Shown here in pieces: positions 47,250 through 59,777 of a stretch of 64,000 bases of DNA (positions are counted from its first letter, which is position 1; each line of letters begins with the position of its first letter). A model generated the notes under the pieces. It did no database searches. It was given only the letters and a program-made list of their open reading frames with translations, and was not told where the DNA came from. Both the position numbers and the translations under genes were made by a program. The DNA lies in contig CM065811.1 in assembly GCA_033398695.1 (NCBI GenBank), positions 74,962,001 to 75,026,000 of the forward strand, read 5' to 3'. This stretch comes from Orobanche coerulescens. Lineage: Eukaryota; Streptophyta; Magnoliopsida; Lamiales; Orobanchaceae.

Positions 47250-48330
47250 TAAGAACACAATCTCGATTCGCTTAATTCAAAACTGATTCCCGAAATCCCT
47301 AAATCAGATCTTAAACCTCTCATTTAAATTTCACCAAAAGTTGAAAAAACATATAGAGCTTCCAATTGAGACTTGTCTTGCGAGTATAGAATAGTTGAAA
47401 TTAAGAAAATTTACAAATTTGGAGTGAAGGAATGTTTTAGAACAAACGAGCCGTCTAGCAGCGGCCAACGTCAAAGAGCAATCTGGAATTTGGATGGACG
47501 AGAGAAGCTCAGAAGATGAGTCTAAGTCATCTGAAGCAGCAGCAACAGCAGTAGGCCAGGGCCGGGCCAGAAGTAAAGCTACCCAAGCGAGGGCTTTAGG
47601 CCTCTAAAATTTTGGAAAAAAAGGGCCTCAACATATCATTCTAGTTATAAATATATAGTATGACAAAATAATTGTATGTGTTTCTAACTTAGTTGGTCAA
47701 TATTAGGTCCTAGATTCTTTTGGTCTCAGTTTCAAATATTACATATGCAAAATTGATATTTTTATAACTATTTTTATTTTTATTTTAATAGGCCTCATTT
47801 TATAATTTGATTTAGGCCTGTTAATGTGTTGGGCCAGCCGTGCAGTAGGCCTAGGTTTTGATTTTCCGTTCGCTTGGATTGTGCTTTCTGCTTTCTTGTT
47901 CAGTTCTTCCCTTGGCCTTGGGGTGTCGTTTGTTTTTCATTTTTGGAGGCTTTCTGCAGCAGCTTTAATTCTTCAATTCCGTCTAAAATATTTAAAATCA
48001 TTTTAAATGATTGTTTATGAACCCCTTCATTTTAAAATCGTTCTAAAATATTCTTTGGTTCTAGATTATAATGGAATAAAACAAAATGATTCACTAAACC
48101 TACCGCACTTCTTTTCTAACAATGAAGTCTTAGTCGTTTACGCAATCTCGACGCGATTTTCATTTTGGATCATCCGAAAAGCAATCTCAATGTTAAGACA
48201 GGGTAAATTGCGTCAGACATCCGATCCTCCCTTACCTTTTGCCATGGAATTGAAGCGTTGGGTAATGTTGTTGTTGTTGTTTATGAACCCCTTCATTATA
48301 TTTCTTTTTACCCCCAAAAGCACCATGTTG

Positions 48331-48372
<42 letters not shown>

Positions 48373-49248
48373 GATTTTTGAGTTCGATTCATTGTGTTGC
48401 GGTCATTAGGAGAAAAGGGAACTTGAAAGTCCTTAAAATAAGAATCAAGAGACTCGAAGGAAAGCAACAAAAGCGAGGGGAGCCAGGTTAACCATTATGG
48501 ATTCAGCAGGTTTTTTTTTTGTGTGTTTCAACCTTCACTCTTCGTATGAATGAAAGATACCCAAATCAATTGTAAAACTGAAATCGATTAAAGTTCATTC
48601 GATTCAAAAATAAAAGATTAGTGTTCTGTTGGTGGAGAAAATCATTTGATTCATTGTACAGTGATGTACTCTGTTGGTGCAGAAAAGATTAATGTTCTAT
48701 TGGTGCAGGAAATCATTCGATTCATTGTTCTATATGCTGAAAATCATTCGATTCATTGTACAGTAATTTCACGTTTGGATACAAAAATAAAACTTTTTTT
48801 CCAAACCAAACAAAAAAAGTTTAATTGTTCTATTGGTGCAGAAAACCACGTTGTTTAGTTGTTTAGTATCATAGATTAGTGTTTGATTTTGGTTTTTGAG
48901 AATGCATCAGAAGAATCGTGAATATGCATAAAGGGAATTTCTTACTATTTTTTTTCCGAAATCAAAGATTATTATGGAAATGGGTTGCTTGTTTGTTTAG
49001 ATTGTGTTTTGATTTAAATGTTTATCTTAGTTTCTTGCTGGTCGAGTTATTTCAAAAAAAAAATTGGGTGTTTTGGTATTCAATTCGACATATGCATAAT
49101 CAATGTTCTGTTTGTGCATGACATTGTTCTATTTGATTTGTCATGCTTAGTTTAGTTGTTTAACATCATAGTTTACTGTTGGTCTGATGTGATAAATATG
49201 CATAATATTATTCTGATTCATCTATTATCTCTCTCTCTCTCTCTTTCC

Positions 49249-49326
<78 letters not shown>

Positions 49327-49331
49327 TCACC
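47250..49331. other. Region left of the MULE transposase, no gene established
   Basis: 47520-47830 contains GGGCCTCTAAAATTTTGG and GGCCTCATTTTATAATTTG words typical of decayed plant transposon ends. 48337-48368 is (TA)n. 48617-48850 holds degenerate repeats of AATCATTCGATTCATTGTACAGT and TTAATGTTCTATTGGTGCAGAAAA. 49229-49325 is (CT)n then (TA)n. From about 48900 the words ATGCATA / TGCATAAT become frequent. An upstream exon of the transposase could be here but I cannot define it. Confidence 0.4.
48617..48850. repeat. Degenerate interspersed repeats with ATTCGATTCATTGTACAGT
   Basis: Three copies of an AATCATTYGATTCATTGT word and three or four of a GTTCTRTTGGTGCAGAAAA word alternate. They could be relics of a tandem array near the MULE end. 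Confidence 0.6.
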
Positions 49332-51228
49332 AGTATCGGCATATGATGTTAGTAATGACGATGTCCAGCTTGAATCTGATGTTGTCTACTACTACATACC
49401 AGAATGCACCGATGATTTAAAGCCTTATGTTGGTCGAATTTTCAACACATTGGATGAAGCCGTGAGTGTTTACAGAGTGTATGGTTCTCAATGTGGTTTT
49501 GATACACATTTAGGCACAATTACTAAAGCTAGGGATGGGAATATTTTGTGGAGGTATGTTTTTTGCAATAGAGAGGGTGAGAAAAGTGTTGATAAATCTA
49601 TTGTTTTGGTTGACTCAGAACTTTGTAAAAAAAAGAGGCGTCGAATGTGTACTAGGGTAGCATACATGGCTAGTGTCAAATTTCATTTCACTCCTGGGAA
49701 AGGTTATGTTGTTTCGTGTTTTATTGAGGGCCACTCACATCGTGTCTCCTAGATATAGACATTTTATGAAGGTCAATAGGCGATTGGATATTGTCCATAA
49801 AAAATTTGTGTAGAGTTGTTCAAAAGCAAACATAGGACCAGTGCGGTCATTCCGTTTGTTTGAGGAGTTGGCTGGTAGCTATGAGAATGTTGGGTGTAAT
49901 GTGATTGAATTCAAAAACTTCACTCGTGATCTTCGAGCTTTTGCTCAGGGTGTGGATGCACAGATTCTTTTGGATAAGTTGCAGTCCATACGTGAATCAT
50001 GTTCTGAGTTTTTTTACGACTATTGTGTTGATTCCGATGATAAATTGAAGTGTATTTTTTAGGCTGATTCGGTTTCTAGATGTAATTATCGTGCATTTGG
50101 GGAGGCTGTCTCATTCGATGTCACATACAATACCAACAGGTTTATGGTTTACAATTTTTTAGCATTGTACTTCGATTCCTAATATCTTATGCATTGCTTT
50201 ATATTTGGATATGCATATTTATACACTTAATAATGCATTTTTTTAAATGCATAGGTATAATATGGTGTTTGCACCATTTACGGGTAAAGATAACCATGGA
50301 AAATGCATAACATTTGGGGCTGGATTGCTAACTGCTGAAGATGTTGAATCATATTCTTGGTTATTTTTGAGGTTTATCCATTGCATGGGCAAGGCGTCTG
50401 CTATGTTAATAACTGATCAAGACCCTGCAATGAAGATTGCTATGGAGAAATTAATGCCTAATACAAGACATAGGTTTTGCATGTGGCATATAATGCTTAA
50501 AGTAGCTGATAAGATTCGAGCTTCATTGAGGGAGAATGATGTTTTTGCAAAGAAGTTGAATGATATTGTCTGGTCTAATCATATTGAGCCTCAAGAATTT
50601 GTGACAAGTTGGAATGAGGTTATGGAGGAGTTTGGTCTGGTCGATCATCCATGGTTTGTAAGCATGTTTGATTTACGATCTTATTGGATTCCTGCTTATT
50701 TTAGAGATTTTCGACTTAGTGGGTTGTTTCATACAACATCAATGTCGGAGGCCGAAAATCGTTTCTTCAAACCGTTCTTGAACTCAAAAGCGAATCTTAT
50801 GCAATTTTACTTATTTTTTGTGGAAGCCATGGTTTCTCAACGTAATAGGTTGGATAAGTTAAACAGTGTTGATGAATCTTGTTTCCCGAAGTTGTTAACT
50901 AAGCATCCACTCGAGATACATGCTACATCAATATACACCAACAAGATTTTCCTCCACGTCCAGACTGAGTGGCATGCCGCTGTTAATGAATGTTGTCTGA
51001 AAAACATGAGTTTAGATATTAATTTGAATCATTACTTGATCGATACTGTTAAAGGCATCTTCACTGTCACGCACACTTTATTGGATAATTATTTCAGTTG
51101 TGGTTGAAAACATTTTGTTAGGATTGAAGTTTTATGTCATCATATATTCACAGTGTTCAAGAATTTGAACATGAAATGCATTCCTGACGAATATATTGTA
51201 AATCGATGGATAAAACTTGCAGGTATTT

Positions 51229-51260
<32 letters not shown>

Positions 51261-51769
51261 AATTTTTCCCCTTAATTCATGCATATATTATTTGAGTTAA
51301 TGCATGACTTTATTTAACATGGTGCATAAATCTAATTTTCAGGATCACACAATATCAGTATCTTGCCCGATCCGTGCCAATCAGATGCACTAGGTGTATT
51401 CAACATGAATTTGATGGGAAAAGTTTTCAAGACTGTTGGTTATGTTGCTGGAAATTCGAAGCTTATGTCTGATTTGATGGATGATTATAGTGCAATAGCT
51501 AATAAATATCATAATATTGCTATTGGTGATCGTGACGATGATGGAAGATCAGAACTGTTTGAGCATACTATGGAGCACAAGTACTTAAAACTGTTAGCGT
51601 GAGACCCCCTGATCCAGTGAAAACAAAAGGAAGTGGAAGACGCTTAAAGTGTAACAAGGAGTGGGCGCTGCGAGATATGAACAAGCCGATGAGAAGATGC
51701 AGTATATGCAAACAAAAGGCACATCACGACATACGAAATTGTGACAGGGTTAAACAAACCTCTGATTGA
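49332..51769 (+). pseudogene. FAR1/FRS-type MULE transposase, three exons, broken
   Basis: Exons about 49332-50139, 50255-51222 and 51343-51769, with GT-AG introns. Domains: FAR1 DNA-binding zinc domain (CGFDTHLGT, RYVFCNREG, CFIEGHSH at about 49500-49740), then MULE DDE transposase (SFDVTYNTN with the first Asp, ITDQDPAMKIAMEK with the second, MWHIMLKVADKI). A SWIM-type zinc motif near 51105-51145 follows (KHFVRIEVLCHHIF), then a C-terminal CCHC knuckle CSICKQKAHHDIRNC near 51705. Lesions: a frameshift near 49745, TAG near 49811, TAG at about 50060 (a Trp position), TGA at about 51105 replacing a SWIM Cys, and a frameshift near 51600. The family moves Mutator-like elements; domesticated FHY3/FAR1 proteins are light-signalling regulators. 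This one is convergent with a ULP1-like gene, as in ULP-carrying MULEs, and is inactive as read. Confidence 0.88.
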
Positions 51770-52329
51770 TATTTGTTGGATTATATCATTCTTGCATTAA
51801 TATAATTAGAACTATGATACACTGCGTACCTTATTTATTTAAAGGATGAACTTTTTTATGCTCGGTGTAATGTTTTGCTTATCTTACATTTAGTATATGC
51901 ACCTAAATATATGGACATTATGCATAACTTAATGAACATTCGTGCAGGATTTTGAGTTATGGTTTTACGCATTCATTCCTATTTTCTATACTTGAATCTA
52001 TGGCTAGGGCTTATGCGATACATGCGCATGTTTTCATCTTTTTTTTTTACTTTTTCATAGGGTGTCGTGAGTTTCCATCTGCATTAAATTTATACAGTTT
52101 ATGCATTCAGTTTCATTGTTTATGAATTTGAGTTATTGGCTTATGCATTTTATGTATATTGTTCATGCATTTAATGTTGCTCATATATCCATTTACTACA
52201 ATTGTTTACGTTCAACGTGGTTTCAAGCATAAAAAATGTATAACAATTAACCTGATTATCAAAAATAAAATAGTAGTTTCGGAAGCAGATCAGTTTCTAA
52301 AGTGTAATTGAAATTCACTTTTGGACATA
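51770..52329. other. Spacer between convergent transposase and ULP1-like genes
   Basis: 560 bases of AT-rich sequence with many TGCAT words and no coding frame. Both genes end here, so it must contain two opposing 3' ends. Confidence 0.5.
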
Positions 52330-54896
52330 TCATTCAATAAGTTGCTTTGCAAGCTGCTTGAATATATCTTGTGGCATGTTTTTGGAGTGATATTCTGACT
52401 CTGCATCCACACCCTCCTTCGCGCTGTTTTTCTCCCAATTTATCAATGCAGCACAATATCTGACACGAAGTACCATCAGTGGTTTTGTTGATTTTGGTGA
52501 TAAACCGCTGTGCCAATTCCTTATTTCACCCATATATGTTTCCATGTGCCTCATCAAAAAGATGCCACTGTCGACATTCATCCAACGATTCCCCCATGCG
52601 AGTACTGGTATTTGCAACTTGAATGTCTGTATGAGATTCACAAGTTGATCCGAACTCCATTTCAGGAAGCAGAATGTAACCATACACATCTGTGTAATAG
52701 TTTTGGACATTATATCATGCATAATTGTAATCTTAAATATCATAAACTAATGCAACTTAATGGTATACTTAACAGATTTGTAATAATATCTTTGTACTTT
52801 TTAGTATCACATAATGAGGTATGGTCATTTCTACTATCAATAACGGTTATTGTGCGCTTCCGCATCTCAACTACCATCATGAAATAGTTGCTAGAGGAAT
52901 ACATTGGAAATATAAACTGCAATAAAAATTAAAATATTATTAGGTAATACATAAATGTCAAAAATATGTTTAATAATAGAGTCAGATTAGTACCATGTCC
53001 ACAGATAATGGCGAGAGATGGTCGAATCTCCTCAGCTGAGTTGATATATTTTCAAAGAATTGCTCTTGCCTGCTCTCCAGTTTTGAACTATCTTTAATAT
53101 CAACAAGTGTACCACTATGTGCATTACAATTTATCATTTTATAGTACATACTCATAAACAGTTTATTATTTGATTTATGCAAACAAATTGTATACATTAT
53201 GCATACACTACAATGTATATTTGCATAATTATATTGCATAATACGCATAATGTTTATGCATAAATGTGAAGTATTGTATGCATATTAGTCTTATTTTTTA
53301 TGCATAAATATATAGTTAAAGCATCCCATGCATCATGTCTATGCATTATTTTTCAACACAATATTTGTGTTTAAGTTTAGTTACTAAACACTTACACAGA
53401 GAGAAGTCGTAGCAAATAAACATGATGGTGAGTCCTTTGCACGCATTTCTTCGAGATCGTTGAGATAGACAGCCCAACAATCAATCACCTGGTCGAAGAC
53501 ACGGTTGCCTTTCCTAAGGCTGAGCATTTCTTTGCGATGCAGTTTAATCACACCATTCTCTATTAGTAGTGCAGACCTGCATAAGCGTGATAATGAAATT
53601 GCATTATATTTTATTGAAACACATTATTTGGAGATTTTATTGGTAACATACATATCATTGATATTGACAAAGAATGTGAAAACAGCAAGTTGCTTCTCTT
53701 TTTTTGTTAACGGCTTCGTTGAATCTAACTTTCTGCTCATGAAAGGAGACTTGAAAATTTCTGATTTCTTCAGTGCATCTTTGCCTCGACATTGCATTTT
53801 CTCAGCAGGAACCTCTGATTCTGACGCCATAATGTTTTCCACATTTTGTTCCTCGATCATTTCGTCCGTTTCAGGCTGAATGATGCAATTAAATAATTAA
53901 TATATAAAAAACCATTTTACTATATAATAATTATTAATATGTATATATATATATATATATATACATTAACTTTAGACTTCCCCTTGTCATGTGCTGCATC
54001 GATAATATCCTGAATTTTCAGGCAGTATTTTCTTCGATGATTTTATTGGAATATTGATATGGTGAATTTATTTTCGTGATTTCATGTGAATGAGATTTAA
54101 GAAGTCGGATGGTATTTTCTAATCCCGTCGAATAATCGTTTGTAGAATGCAGTGGTGTACAACGTTATATTCTCCGATAAATTATTTGACGAAGGTTAGA
54201 GAAATTATCCGGATTAAGTAAAGAATTCTTGAGTTGTCATAGATATATTGAAGATGCAATTATGTTCTCGGATGGTTTAAAGTACGAAAAAGTACCGAAA
54301 GTATTAGTGAAAATAAGATTGAATATTTTTTTGGAAAGTGTTGTGCACAAGGCTTGACTTTGGAAAATCACCATGGACTTTTGGGATTTTCAAAAATTCT
54401 AAAAATTAACAGTATTATATATATTTGAGTTATCTTTCCAACGGTTTAAACGATGATCCAATCGGGGTTCGGACGAAGAAGTTATGGTCGAATTAGTGGA
54501 AACTATTTGCAGAAATTTAGTTCCGCCAACGAACATTCACCCGTGCAGTAATGTTACAGACATAATTCATAAAAATCCAACTGTCGGATTAACATGAAAT
54601 TTTGTCAGTCAGTTCTAAACACCGTAAATATATTTTGGATGGTGGAGATTGGATTTGGATGTACCATGTGACCATACTAATTAAAAGAACGAGAGGTTCC
54701 TATTTTCGGATTCATATTGAGAAGTCTCGGTATTTTGTAGATTTCCGAAGATTTAACCGTTGGATTATGCTAAATTTTGGATAAGTTATTTACCAAATAG
54801 TTTGGTATAATATGAACGGTGGAGATTATATTTAGATTTTGTTTATAAGAGTTATGGCTCTCGGACAGTAGTTGTATTTTGAAGGATATGCTTTAT

Positions 54897-55008
54897 CCCA
54901 CATCGGTTGAAAATAAAGATGAGAAGCATTGGTTATGCTATAAGAATATAGTTTTTGTCCCACATCAGTTGAGAATGAAAGGAAAAAGCCTTATTTATTC
55001 TATATAAG
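54897..55008 (+). promoter_or_regulatory. Duplicated promoter segment and TATA box of the solo LTR
   Basis: CCCACATCGGTTGA (54897-54910) and CCCACATCAGTTGA (54959-54972) begin two related segments of about 60 bases, each ending in a TATAAG word. The second contains TATATAAGG (55001-55009), the likely TATA box. Confidence 0.65.
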
Positions 55009-55352
55009 GAGTATTGGTGCCTTTCTTACAAGTACACCCAAGTAATACACTTTAGTTTTATTTGATTCAAATTAAATTCCTTTCTTGTATTCTCTTTAAA
55101 GAGAGTGGTGAGAAGGGTGAGAATCATGTAGACTTGTAATAGTGTAGGGGTATCGAGTTAAAAGAAAGAAATTCTATATGATTGTAGAAATTTATCATAT
55201 AGTGAAGTCTTTTTTTTTTTGAGTGGATCGTGGTTTTCTTCTATATTTGGAGTCCCATTTTCGGTGGAGCAGCCATGATTGATTAGCTCGATGAAGGGCA
55301 AGACGTTGAGGCAAGTTATACTTGTTCAGTTTATAATATTTGATGAATGGTC

Positions 55353-55655
55353 TGTTGAAAAGTCAATATCATAGATTATGTGGCAAGTCCATGGCAGAGA
55401 ATAAGTCTATGTTTCCGTTATTTTAATAAGTCAAGTTAGTAGTGGTTTACCTAGTCTATAGGTTAGTTCCTTATTTTGTGTAAGTGGGTGATGACCACAT
55501 CTGTTTTCTGTTGGTACTTTTCCTATTTAAGCACTTGTCATTTTCAAGTTTAATATCAATAAAAACTGAGTCTTTGTTTTGTTCTCTAATTCTTTCGTAT
55601 AATATCAGAGTGTATGTGAGCTTTGTTTCATTGTGTGCCATACCATTTCTTATCA
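55353..55655 (+). repeat. 5' LTR of the young copia element
   Basis: 303 bp, TGTTGAAAAG...CTTATCA. It has a compact promoter (TATTTAAG near 55524). It is identical to the 3' LTR. Confidence 0.95.
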
Positions 55656-55657
55656 AT

Positions 55658-55669
55658 TGGTATCAGAGC
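55658..55669 (+). promoter_or_regulatory. Primer-binding site of the young copia element
   Basis: TGGTATCAGAGC lies two bases after the 5' LTR, an exact initiator-Met tRNA match. Confidence 0.95.
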
Positions 55670-55700
55670 TAGGTTGGTTCTAGTTCTTTTCATTCTCTTC

Positions 55701-58700
55701 ATGGCGGAGCTTCAACTAGTTGGTGGTGTAAAGAAGTTGAACAACACGAACTACAACACTTGGTGTACGTGTTTGATGTCGTATCTTCAAGGCCAAGATT
55801 TGTGGGAGGTCGTGAACGGTTCGGATACTATATCACCGTTGCGTGAAGATCAAAATGGAGTATTGAAGAAATGGAAGGTGAAAGCCGGTAAAGCCCTATT
55901 TGTTTTGAAAACCACAGTCGAAGATGAAGTATTGGAGCATATCCGAGACTCCTCGACGCCAAAGGAGGCTTGGGATACCCTAGTTACCTTGTACTCTAAG
56001 AAGAATGATTCGAAGTTACAACTTCTAGAGAACGAGTTGTTGTCGGTATCTCAACGGGATTTAACAATCCCCCAATACTTTCACAAGATCAAGACGTTGT
56101 GCAGGGAGATAGGGGAACTTGATCCGCAGTCCAAGATTGGTGAGGCACGAATGAAACGCATTATTATATATGGGCTAAAACAGGAGTACCGAAGTTTTGT
56201 AGCGGCTGTCCAAGGGTGGCCGACGCAGCCAACCCTTGCTGAATTCGAAAATTTGCTAGCATCTCAGGAAGCCCTCGGTAAGCAACTCGGGGAATTGTCA
56301 GTTAGTTTGAAGTCGAGTACGGATGCAGAAGCATTATATGCCAATAACAGGCCTAAAGGAAAAGAAAGATATAAGGGCTCGTCCAACAAGTCATATAGGC
56401 CTAACAAAAGCGAAGCCCAATCCAAGAAGAAGTTTGAACCGGAAAGGGAAAAAGGTGATACTGGAAACAGTGATCAAAAGTCAAAATTCTATGGAAAACG
56501 TTTTCCATACAGATGCAATTCGTGTGGCCGAAGAGGCCATATGGCCAAGGATTGCAGATCGAAACAATCAGACCAAGGGAATTCAGCAGAAGTCAAAGAC
56601 GAGGAAGAATGGGACATTCAAGCCCTAGCTGCAAATGTTGAAGATGATGTCAAGGCTTTTAAAGTAACAACTGCAGATCAGCGCCCAAATCGACTTGATG
56701 AGTGGATAGTCGACTCGGGGTGTTCCAATCATCTCACCGGAGATAAGGAAAAACTCAGCAATCCAGTCAAGTACGGTGGCAGCAGGGTTGTAGTCATAGC
56801 TGATAATTCACGACATACAATTGCCCACACTGGCAATGTCGTTTTTCCATCTGAAGATAGGAAGCGTGAATTGAAGTTATCAGATGTCTATCATGTTCCT
56901 GGAGTGAAGAAGAATCTCCTGTCGGTTCCTCAGTTAACCTCTGAAGGTAAGTATGTGTTATTTGGTCCTAAAGATGTGCAAGTGTTCAAGGAATTTGAAA
57001 CCCCTTCAATTCCTATTATAAAAGGTCATAAGAATGAGACAGTTTATGTGTTGTCTGCTGAGCATGCTTATGTTGAGAAGACGAAAGACACTCAGAATGC
57101 TGATTTATGGCACCATCGCTTAGGGCACGTGGGATACGATAAATTGGATTTGATGATGAAAAAGGAGTTAGTCATCGGGTTACCGAAGCTTGAAGTTAAA
57201 AAGGAGATAATTTGTGCAGGTTGCCAATATGGCAAGGCACATCAAGAACCTTTTCATCATTCAAATTATCGAGCAGAGGCACCTTTGGTTCTGGTACATT
57301 CAGATGTTTGGGGACCTGCTAAACACGCATCTATGAAAGGGATGCTGTATGTAGTAACATTCATTGATGATTTTTCGCGCTACACTTGGATTTATTTCAT
57401 GAAAGAGAAATCTGAGGTACCTGAAAAGTTCAAGGAGTTCCAAGCTGATGCAGAAAGAGAAACTGGTTTCAAAGTGAAATGTTTGAGGTCAGACAATGGA
57501 GGGGAGTACATGTCCAACGCTTTTGGCCAGTACTTGAAGCAGCAAAGAATTAGACGCCAACTTACGTGCTCGAACACACCCCAACAAAATGGTGTGTCTG
57601 AGCGCAAAAATAGACACTTGGCTGAAGTGATGAGAAGTTTGTTGCATGATAAGAACCTTCCAGCACGATTCTGGGGAGAAGCGATGCGAACAGCGTGCTA
57701 TGTAATCAATCGAACCCCGTTTCAAAACCTAGAGTATGCATCACCATTTGAAAGATTATTTCACGTTAAACCCAATGTTCATTACTTTCGAGTTTTTGGG
57801 TGTGTATGTTATGTGTTTGTGCCTAATCACTTACGTGACAAGTTGGAGAAAAAGGCAGTCCGTTGCATATTTGCAGGTTATGATCCAGAACGAAAGGGGT
57901 GGCGTTGCATTGAGCCGAACTCAGGCAGAGTTCATATTTCACGCAACGTTGTATTTGATGAAATGACATCATGGTGGGGACCTGAAAAGCAACTGATGGA
58001 AGATTCAAAAGAACTGGTGGAAAAAGTGGAATCACATTCAGTCAAGCTAAAGTTTGGAGAGCCAGACACTGATGAACCAACACAAGTTGAAGAAGACCAG
58101 CAAGTTGAGTCTCCTCAATCTGAAATTCAGCAAACTGAAAATGTTCTAAGAAGGTCACAAAGGGAAAAGAGACCTAATCCGAGGTATGCAATGATGTATG
58201 CTCGAGCTGCAATTGTTGAAGATACGTTGAGTGAACCAGAATCATACCAGCAGGCTAGTGAAAAAGAAGAATGGGTGGATGCAATGAAGGTAGAAATGGA
58301 TGCACTAGTCCAAAATCAAACTTGGGAACTTGTCCCAAAACCGTGTGATGTGAATCCCATCTCCTCCAAGTGGGTTTACAAGGTGAAGCAGAAAGCAGAT
58401 GGAACAATTGACAGATTCAAGGCTCGTTTGGTAGCTCGGGGGTTCTCTCAACAACCTGGATTAGACTATGAAGATACCTTTAGTCCAGTTGCAAAAATTA
58501 CAACTGTTCGGGTTCTCTTAGCCTTGGCAGCCAGCAAAGGTTGGAAATTGTGGCAGATGGACGTCCATAACGCATTCTTATATGGAGAACTCGATCATGT
58601 TAATTATATGATGCAACCTATGGGTTTTGAAGATCAGGATCATCCGGAATACGTATGTAAGCTGAAGAAAGCCATCTACGGTTTGAAGCAATCACCACGG

Positions 58701-59777
58701 GCATGGTTCGGTAAAATCGCAGAATTTCTAGAACAAAATGGTTACAAACTTACCTCAGCCGATGCTAGTCTGTTTGTCAAGAAACTTGGTGAGAAAGTTG
58801 TGTTTATACTCGTATATGTAGATGATCTGATTATTTCAGGAGATGTTGAAAAAGAAGTTGAGTTGTTAAAGGCCAACTTGTCCACACGGTTCAAGATGAA
58901 AGACCTTGGGAGGCTTAAACACTTTCTGGGCTTAGAGTTGGACTACAATAAAGATGGAATGGTGCTACATCAGAAGAAGTATACAACTGATTTGCTGCAC
59001 AAGTTTCAAATGGCTTCATGCAAGCCATCAGTGGTACCCATGGACCGGAACGTTAAACTGTATGCTAAAGAGGGTAAACAGTTGGATGATCCAACGAGAT
59101 ATAGAAAAATGGTTGGCAGTTTGATCTACCTCACGTTGACTCGGCCGGATATTGCGTTTGTAGTTGGGCTCCTTAGCCGGTTTATGCAAGATCCAAGGAA
59201 GCCACACATGATAGCTATGAAAGAGGTTTTGAAGTATGTTAAAGCTACTGCAGGAAAAGGTATACAGTTTAAAAAGGAAGCTGAGTCTAAGTTGTTTGGT
59301 TATTGTGACGCCGATTATGCGGGTGATGTGAATGAACGAAGGTCAACAACTGGATATGTTTTCTTGTTTGGTTCAAGTCCTGTCTCCTGGTGCAGCAAGC
59401 GTCAACCAACCGTCTCTTTATCCTCGACAGAGGCTGAGTACCGGGCTGCAGCTATGGCAGCTCAAGAGTGTGTATGGCTAGTCGAGCTGTTAAGAAATCT
59501 AAATCAGAAAGTGGAGTATCCAGTGCAGCTGTGGTGTGATAATATTTCAGCAATAAAGTTGGCTCAAAATCCAGTATTTCACGCTAGGACAAAACACATT
59601 GAAGTCCATTATCACTTTATTAGAGAAAAGGTACTTAAGGGTGAAATTGATTTAAAAACCATTGCTTCTGAAGATCAAGTAGCTGATGCGTTAACCAAGA
59701 GTGTGAATGGTGCTAAACTCAGACAACATACTGCAAGCATGGGAATGATGGACTATGATATTGAAAGGGGGTGTTGA
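55701..59777 (+). CDS. Copia gag-pol polyprotein, intact (1358 residues)
   Basis: The start is chosen at ATG 55701 (MAELQLVGGVKKLNNTNYNT), the first ATG after the PBS that fits the gag N-terminus; an upstream in-frame ATG at 55623 is in the LTR. Order: gag (residues about 1-230), a CCHC knuckle CNSCGRRGHMAKDC (about 271), protease IVDSGCSNHLTG (Asp near 337), and the integrase zinc part LWHHRLGHVG (about 468). The integrase core follows with SDVWGP, SDNGGEYMSN and NGVSERKNRHL (about 534-640), then RT with FLYGELD and ILVYVDDLIISG (about 1040), and RNase H with GYCDADYAGD (about 1201) and SLSSTEAEYRA. No stop or frameshift was found. The stop TGA (59775-59777) lies inside the 3' LTR, so the polypurine tract GAAAGGGGG is translated. 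The product makes particles, copies and integrates the element. Confidence 0.95.
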   Translation: MAELQLVGGVKKLNNTNYNTWCTCLMSYLQGQDLWEVVNGSDTISPLREDQNGVLKKWKVKAGKALFVLKTTVEDEVLEHIRDSSTPKEAWDTLVTLYSKKNDSKLQLLENELLSVSQRDLTIPQYFHKIKTLCREIGELDPQSKIGEARMKRIIIYGLKQEYRSFVAAVQGWPTQPTLAEFENLLASQEALGKQLGELSVSLKSSTDAEALYANNRPKGKERYKGSSNKSYRPNKSEAQSKKKFEPEREKGDTGNSDQKSKFYGKRFPYRCNSCGRRGHMAKDCRSKQSDQGNSAEVKDEEEWDIQALAANVEDDVKAFKVTTADQRPNRLDEWIVDSGCSNHLTGDKEKLSNPVKYGGSRVVVIADNSRHTIAHTGNVVFPSEDRKRELKLSDVYHVPGVKKNLLSVPQLTSEGKYVLFGPKDVQVFKEFETPSIPIIKGHKNETVYVLSAEHAYVEKTKDTQNADLWHHRLGHVGYDKLDLMMKKELVIGLPKLEVKKEIICAGCQYGKAHQEPFHHSNYRAEAPLVLVHSDVWGPAKHASMKGMLYVVTFIDDFSRYTWIYFMKEKSEVPEKFKEFQADAERETGFKVKCLRSDNGGEYMSNAFGQYLKQQRIRRQLTCSNTPQQNGVSERKNRHLAEVMRSLLHDKNLPARFWGEAMRTACYVINRTPFQNLEYASPFERLFHVKPNVHYFRVFGCVCYVFVPNHLRDKLEKKAVRCIFAGYDPERKGWRCIEPNSGRVHISRNVVFDEMTSWWGPEKQLMEDSKELVEKVESHSVKLKFGEPDTDEPTQVEEDQQVESPQSEIQQTENVLRRSQREKRPNPRYAMMYARAAIVEDTLSEPESYQQASEKEEWVDAMKVEMDALVQNQTWELVPKPCDVNPISSKWVYKVKQKADGTIDRFKARLVARGFSQQPGLDYEDTFSPVAKITTVRVLLALAASKGWKLWQMDVHNAFLYGELDHVNYMMQPMGFEDQDHPEYVCKLKKAIYGLKQSPRAWFGKIAEFLEQNGYKLTSADASLFVKKLGEKVVFILVYVDDLIISGDVEKEVELLKANLSTRFKMKDLGRLKHFLGLELDYNKDGMVLHQKKYTTDLLHKFQMASCKPSVVPMDRNVKLYAKEGKQLDDPTRYRKMVGSLIYLTLTRPDIAFVVGLLSRFMQDPRKPHMIAMKEVLKYVKATAGKGIQFKKEAESKLFGYCDADYAGDVNERRSTTGYVFLFGSSPVSWCSKRQPTVSLSSTEAEYRAAAMAAQECVWLVELLRNLNQKVEYPVQLWCDNISAIKLAQNPVFHARTKHIEVHYHFIREKVLKGEIDLKTIASEDQVADALTKSVNGAKLRQHTASMGMMDYDIERGC

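Noticed and set aside
49156..49331. Possible N-terminus of the transposase with runs of Leu-Ser and Ile-Tyr
   Set aside because: These residues come from (CT)n and (TA)n microsatellites. Coding similarity starts at about 49332, after a likely splice acceptor.
49332..51769. Stop-codon readthrough or recoding as an explanation of the broken transposase frame
   Set aside because: Stops of all sorts and frameshifts in both directions are scattered, which fits decay rather than programmed recoding.
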